8,919 nt of DNA from Pseudomonadota bacterium (GTDB lineage Bacteria > Pseudomonadota > Alphaproteobacteria > Acetobacterales > Acetobacteraceae): assembly GCA_021808055.1 (NCBI GenBank), contig JAKBCH010000068.1, forward strand, positions 1 to 8,919, read 5' to 3'. The notes beneath the pieces are model-generated. The model made no database searches and had not been told where the DNA came from. It saw nothing but the letters and a program-made list of their open reading frames with translations. The number at the start of each line of letters is the position of its first letter. Position 1 is the first letter of the stretch. Shown here piece by piece: positions 5,340-8,919 of this stretch. The translations under genes and the position numbers were made by a program.

Positions 5340-6347
5340 ATGTCCGATCTCAATGAGCTTTTAAATAAAAATGGGCGTAGCGCGGCGCTTGGCGCTTATG
5401 TTACGGCGGTGGTGTTTGACGCCAAGGGGCTGTCCGGTTTTGCCCTGGGCGATGGCACGCTGCGTCTGGGGCTGGACCATAGCTTAGTTGCGCTGCATGA
5501 CGGCGCGGTGCTGAGCCTGGCGGCGCATCCGGAAGGTGGGTTTATCACCGGCGGGGATGATGGGCGGCTGATGCGCACCAAACCCGATGGCAGCACGCAG
5601 GCGTTGCGGAAATTCGGCTCCAAATGGGTGGAGCATGTGGCGGCGTTTTCCGGCAAGGGGGCTTTGCTGGCAGCGGCGGTGGGCAAGACCCTATATATCT
5701 TAAGCCCCGGTGGGGAGGTGCTGAAGGAATTGGCGCACCCTTCCACGGTCACCGGCATTGCCTTTGACGCCAAGGGCAAGCGCGTGGCGGCTTCGCATTA
5801 TAATGGGGCGAGCCTGTGGTTTACCGCCTCTGGTGCCCTGGTTTCGCCGAAGCTGGAATGGAAGGGCAGCCATACCGGCGTTGCCATTCACCCAGGTGGC
5901 GAGGCGCTGGTGACGACGATGCAGGAAAATGCTCTGCATGGCTGGACGTTGCCGGAGGGCAAGCATATGCGCATGTCCGGCTATCCCGCCAAACCGGAAT
6001 CCTTCGGTTTCACCAAATCCGGCAAGTGGCTGGCCACGGCGGGGGCGGAAAGCATCGTGCTCTGGCCGTTTTTTGGCGGCGGGCCGATGGGCAAGCCGCC
6101 AACCGAGCTGGGCATGGGCGACGGCATTGTGAAACGTGTGGCTTGCCACCCACGCTATGAGGTGGTGGCCGCCGGGTTTGATACCGGGATGGTGCTGGTG
6201 GCGGATGTGGCGCGCGAACGCGTGCTGCCGGTTTGCGGGCCGGGGCGCGGCAACATAACCGCCCTGGCCTGGAACGCCGATGGCGGGCAACTGGCGTTTG
6301 GCACGGAGACGGGCTTTGCCGCGGTGGTGGATTTCACCCAGGCGTAA
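5340..6347 (+). CDS. WD40 beta-propeller protein, cytoplasmic
   Basis: This 335-aa protein consists of WD40-like repeats. Repeating units of about 35-45 residues carry a hydrophobic strand, a small-residue turn such as AAHPEGG, AFDAKGK, AIHPGGE or ACHPRYE, and a closing strand such as ASLWF or ESIVLW. They start near residues 20, 56, 98, 137, 178, 219, 265 and 304, enough for one seven-bladed propeller. There is no signal peptide or membrane segment, so it should be cytoplasmic and act as a protein-binding platform; the partner is unknown. The frame also opens from a TTG at 5289, but ATG 5340 gives MSDLNELL directly before the first blade and follows a modest GGGGCAAG Shine-Dalgarno. It is divergent from the cytochrome-porin gene and ends 19 bp from the convergent AAA ATPase stop. 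Nothing in the sequence links it firmly to either neighbour. Confidence 0.8.
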   Translation: MSDLNELLNKNGRSAALGAYVTAVVFDAKGLSGFALGDGTLRLGLDHSLVALHDGAVLSLAAHPEGGFITGGDDGRLMRTKPDGSTQALRKFGSKWVEHVAAFSGKGALLAAAVGKTLYILSPGGEVLKELAHPSTVTGIAFDAKGKRVAASHYNGASLWFTASGALVSPKLEWKGSHTGVAIHPGGEALVTTMQENALHGWTLPEGKHMRMSGYPAKPESFGFTKSGKWLATAGAESIVLWPFFGGGPMGKPPTELGMGDGIVKRVACHPRYEVVAAGFDTGMVLVADVARERVLPVCGPGRGNITALAWNADGGQLAFGTETGFAAVVDFTQA

Positions 6348-6366
6348 GCCCGCCGGTTGCTTGGTT

Positions 6367-8007
6367 TCAGATGATGCCGCGGAACACAGCGCAAAGGGCA
6401 AAGACCTCCGCCGTGAGCGGCAGGTTTTTATGCGCGCAATAGCGGGTGGCGAGCTTGATCAGCTCTTTGATGTCGCGGCCGCTGAGTGCGGGGTAGCGCG
6501 CCAGCAATTCCTCTTGGAGCGGCTCAGGGATATCTGCCCCGAACTGTGCCGCCAAGGTATGCCATAGCTGGCGGGCCGCATCCGGGGGCGGGATATCGTA
6601 GCGGATCACCGCGATGCAGCGCGACAGAATCGCGTCGTCCACATCTTCCATCCGGTTCGTGGTCATGAACAGCAGGCCATCGAAATATTCGAGCGTGCGC
6701 AGGAACTCGGCGACGATGGCGTTGTGCTCAAGGTCGTTGTCACGCTTGCGGATGTAAACATCGGCTTCGTCGAGCAGCAGGATGGCACCCCAGCGCGCCG
6801 CGCGGCGCAGAATACGGGTGAGATTTGCCTCGACCGATTCCGCGGTGACGCCAAGCTGGCCCGAATGCACCCGGTAGAGCGGTTTGCCCACCACTTCGGC
6901 GTAAACCTCGGCGGTGAGGGTTTTGCCAAGCCCCGGCGGGCCTTTGCAGAGGATGGTGGTGCCGCCGGATTTACCCTCGATGATGTCTTCCGCCATCACA
7001 TCGAGATCCGCGGTGAGGATGTCGATCAGGTCGCGATGCGCTGCCGGTAGCACGAGCCGCTCGCGCAGCTCGGGCTTGTAGATGTAGGGTTCAACATTCT
7101 CGACATGCACCCAGATGTTGCGGTGCTGCTCCAGGTGGAAAAGATAGAGATAGCAATGCATGGGGATATGGTCGAAACCTTGTTCGGTCCCTGCATCGCG
7201 CCAAAAATTCGAAGCGGTCATTGTCACGAAGCGCCGCTCCAGCGCTTCCTCATCGTTCACGCAGCGCGCGCCGGCGTGCTTTGGCAGGCGCACCAGGTCG
7301 AACTTGCTCAAGGGGGCGCTGGACCAGCCTGCATTTACGGTGAGGTATTGCTGGCCGAAATTTTGCTGCATCTGGCGGAAGCGTTTGGCATGGCGCTCAT
7401 ATTCCGCTTTGAACTCAGGACATTCCTTAAAGAAGCCATGCCCGGCCAGCAGCTCGGGGATGGTGCGGTTGATGATGTCGTTGGCGTCGACCACGATCGC
7501 CTGGGTCATGCCGGCATAGCGCTGGCGGGCGTCGTTGCGCGCCGCGTTGCCGGCCGCCTGCATGGTGTTGGCAAGCAGGCTGACAATGACGTAGGGTTTG
7601 CCTTCGTTGGGTGCCGCATAGCGCATTTCGGTAACCAGCCAGGGCAGCAAGACGCCATCAGGGCTGCGCTGATACAACCAGCCATCGATCATGTCGCGCT
7701 GCAGATAGGCGATCAACCCATTGATCAGCACATCGATTTTAGGGACTGTTCTGGCCGCTGGGGCGGAATGGATTTTGTCGAGCGCCAGCAATTGCAGCAT
7801 CAACCCGCGCTCGCCGCTTTCGCGGCAGGTGGTGTAGAGGGCGTTCAGAGATTCAGCATCGAGCAGGCTGCTGGCGACCACGGCCCGGCCGCGTGCGGGC
7901 CTGTCCTTGCCCAGATGCTTCGCGAGCGAGGAATCCTCCGAAATTCTGTCGAGCAGTTTGTGCACGATCTCGTCGGGGAGGTCGAAATCCATCAGGGCAA
8001 CAGTCAT
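6367..8007 (-). CDS. AAA+ ATPase with large uncharacterised N-terminal region
   Basis: This 546-aa protein has a C-terminal AAA+ module: Walker A GPPGLGKT (356-363), Walker B ILLLDEAD (409-416), sensor-1 segment MTTN (448-451), a candidate arginine finger in LSR (Arg463) and a lid region with SGRDIKEL (509-516). In this classical AAA-like core, the short loop after Walker A (GKPLYRVHSGQLG) and the LRTLEYFDGLLFMTTNR stretch resemble ATPases common in fungi and scattered in bacteria. Residues 1 to about 335 match no domain I recognise. They look soluble and mixed alpha/beta, with no signal peptide or membrane helix. It probably remodels or unfolds a protein partner as an oligomer; the substrate is unknown. 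ATG 8007 is preceded by the purine-rich AGAGAAG. The second in-frame Met (MDFDLPD) lacks a Shine-Dalgarno. It sits 111 bp after the upstream membrane-protein gene on the same strand and may have its own promoter. Confidence 0.85.
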   Translation of the reverse strand: MTVALMDFDLPDEIVHKLLDRISEDSSLAKHLGKDRPARGRAVVASSLLDAESLNALYTTCRESGERGLMLQLLALDKIHSAPAARTVPKIDVLINGLIAYLQRDMIDGWLYQRSPDGVLLPWLVTEMRYAAPNEGKPYVIVSLLANTMQAAGNAARNDARQRYAGMTQAIVVDANDIINRTIPELLAGHGFFKECPEFKAEYERHAKRFRQMQQNFGQQYLTVNAGWSSAPLSKFDLVRLPKHAGARCVNDEEALERRFVTMTASNFWRDAGTEQGFDHIPMHCYLYLFHLEQHRNIWVHVENVEPYIYKPELRERLVLPAAHRDLIDILTADLDVMAEDIIEGKSGGTTILCKGPPGLGKTLTAEVYAEVVGKPLYRVHSGQLGVTAESVEANLTRILRRAARWGAILLLDEADVYIRKRDNDLEHNAIVAEFLRTLEYFDGLLFMTTNRMEDVDDAILSRCIAVIRYDIPPPDAARQLWHTLAAQFGADIPEPLQEELLARYPALSGRDIKELIKLATRYCAHKNLPLTAEVFALCAVFRGII

Positions 8008-8118
8008 CAGCTTCTCTATCTTTATTGATGCGCCGGGGCAAAAAGCGGAGTCTTCGCGCCGGGCGCTGGCATTCGAAGCTCATTGTAGAGCCGAGGGAAG
8101 AGACGGTAAATCCGGTGT

Positions 8119-8526
8119 TCAGCCCAGTTTTGCGCCTTGGCGGATGAGCAGGGCCAGCACCGCCAGAAACTCAACGCCGTCCAGCCAGACGGAGAGCGTA
8201 TGGCCTTGGTTGAAGGCGGCGGTGTTACCGGCTTGTTGATATGCATCAAGGCGCGGGATGAGCCAGAACCAGGCCCAGATGGTGGCGGCGAAAACCAGGC
8301 CCGGCACCAGCGCGGCGCGGCTGCGGCGCAGGCCGTACCCCAGCAGCGCCAGCCCGGAAGTGGCCAGCATGAAGCCGTAATAGCTGGGAAAACAGCTTTT
8401 CACGAAAGGCCCCGCCACGGCAAGCGGCAGCCGGGTGAAGGCCAGATAGGTGAAAATGGGAAACAGCAGCATCCCGCCCGCCAACAGGCCAAGGCCCGTG
8501 AGAGACAGGATGCCGCCGATCCGCAT
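8119..8526 (-). CDS. Small four-helix membrane protein, DUF4149-like
   Basis: This 135-aa inner-membrane protein has hydrophobic segments at about residues 5-30, 48-66, 72-92 and 112-128. The N-terminal GGMLLFPIFTYLAF and the following FVKSCFPSYYGF resemble DUF4149/TMEM205-like proteins, whose function is not established. The frame is open further upstream, but that extension lies inside ahcY in another frame. ATG 8526 comes one base after the ahcY stop (TAATATG). No close Shine-Dalgarno is visible; a GAGG lies 15 nt upstream inside ahcY, so translation probably depends on ribosomes finishing ahcY. Co-expression with S-adenosylhomocysteine hydrolase is therefore likely, but a functional link is unproven. 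Confidence 0.72.
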   Translation of the reverse strand: MRIGGILSLTGLGLLAGGMLLFPIFTYLAFTRLPLAVAGPFVKSCFPSYYGFMLATSGLALLGYGLRRSRAALVPGLVFAATIWAWFWLIPRLDAYQQAGNTAAFNQGHTLSVWLDGVEFLAVLALLIRQGAKLG

Positions 8527-8527
8527 A

Positions 8528-8919
8528 TTAGTAGCGGTAAGCCTCGTGCTTGAACGGGCCTTGCACGGCAAGGCCCAGATATTCCGCCTGTTTCGGGCTG
8601 AGCTGGGTGAGTTTGGCACCCACCTTGGCCAGATGCAGGGCGGCCACCTTCTCGTCCAGATGGCGGGGCAGCACGTAAACCTGCTTCTCATACTTGCCCG
8701 CCGGGGCGGTCCAGAGCTCGATCTGCGCCAGCACCTGGTTGGTGAAGCTGGCGGACATCACGAAGCTTGGGTGGCCGGTGGCGTTGCCGAGGTTAACCAG
8801 GCGGCCTTCGGAGAGCACGATGAGGCGCTTGCCGTCTGGGAACACCACTTCGTCCACCTGCGGCTTCACGTTCTCCCATTTATAGTTCCGCAGGCTCTCG
8901 ATCTGAATCTCGGAGTCGA
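8528..8919 (-). CDS. ahcY: S-adenosylhomocysteine hydrolase, C-terminal part
   Basis: Only the last 129 codons are in the window; the 5' part lies beyond the right edge. The enzyme splits S-adenosylhomocysteine into adenosine and homocysteine with bound NAD, recycling the product of SAM-dependent methylation. The fragment contains the conserved [36 protein letters not shown] and [12 protein letters not shown] blocks, then the C-terminal [10 protein letters not shown]. In that tail the Lys and the Tyr of the final YRY correspond to residues that contact NAD of the neighbouring subunit in the known tetramer. The sequence is intact to the TAA stop. The DUF4149-like gene follows after a single base. 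Confidence 0.96.
   Translation of the reverse strand, partial: DSEIQIESLRNYKWENVKPQVDEVVFPDGKRLIVLSEGRLVNLGNATGHPSFVMSASFTNQVLAQIELWTAPAGKYEKQVYVLPRHLDEKVAALHLAKVGAKLTQLSPKQAEYLGLAVQGPFKHEAYRY

Noticed and set aside
7105..8028. Plus-strand open frame of 307 codons opposite the AAA ATPase
   Set aside because: The minus strand carries intact Walker A/B and sensor motifs; the plus frame shows only low-complexity sequence typical of antisense shadows.
8008..8118. Intrinsic terminator between the DUF4149-like gene and the AAA ATPase
   Set aside because: GCGCCCGGCGC near 8056-8070 has no room for a loop, and the T5 run follows more than ten bases later. No convincing terminator.
1..8919. tRNA, rRNA, CRISPR array or prophage genes
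   Set aside because: Nothing with these features was seen on either strand.

Overview
The window suggests a GC-rich alphaproteobacterium, most likely of the Acetobacteraceae/Rhodospirillales type. This rests on codon usage, on the gene families (SpuC/PuuA-type polyamine genes, a bacterial AAA ATPase, a WD40 protein, ahcY) and on the resemblance of one gene to the cytochrome-porins known from acidophilic and metal-cycling bacteria. The genus cannot be fixed from the sequence alone. I see no rRNA, tRNA, CRISPR array, transposase or phage gene.

Bases 1-3412, read on the minus strand, are a compact polyamine operon. A class III aminotransferase of the putrescine-pyruvate type (SpuC-like) overlaps by ATGA with a glutamine-synthetase-like gamma-glutamylputrescine synthetase (PuuA-like). 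This is followed after 7 bp by agmatine deiminase (AguA), which runs off the left edge. Together they would take agmatine towards putrescine and feed putrescine into two alternative catabolic branches, transamination and gamma-glutamylation.

Bases 3413-3824 contain no gene but are rich in inverted repeats. They include a perfect 40-base palindrome, a 30-base hairpin that could also fold as a pseudoknot, and a long hairpin at the 3' end of the next gene.

Bases 3825-5186 (minus) encode the most interesting protein here: an exported, single-heme (CxxCH) N-terminal domain fused to an outer-membrane beta-barrel, the architecture of Cyc2-type fused cytochrome-porins. Its 153-bp divergent upstream region holds a FixK/FNR-type box (TTGATTTAGCGCAA), a plausible -10 element and a leader hairpin next to the Shine-Dalgarno sequence. 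This suggests redox- or oxygen-linked control.

Bases 5340-6347 (plus) encode a cytoplasmic WD40 beta-propeller protein. It converges on a 546-aa AAA+ ATPase (6367-8007, minus) that has a large, unrecognised N-terminal region. To the right, on the minus strand, the 3' end of ahcY (S-adenosylhomocysteine hydrolase) is followed after one base by a small four-helix membrane protein resembling DUF4149, probably co-translated with ahcY.
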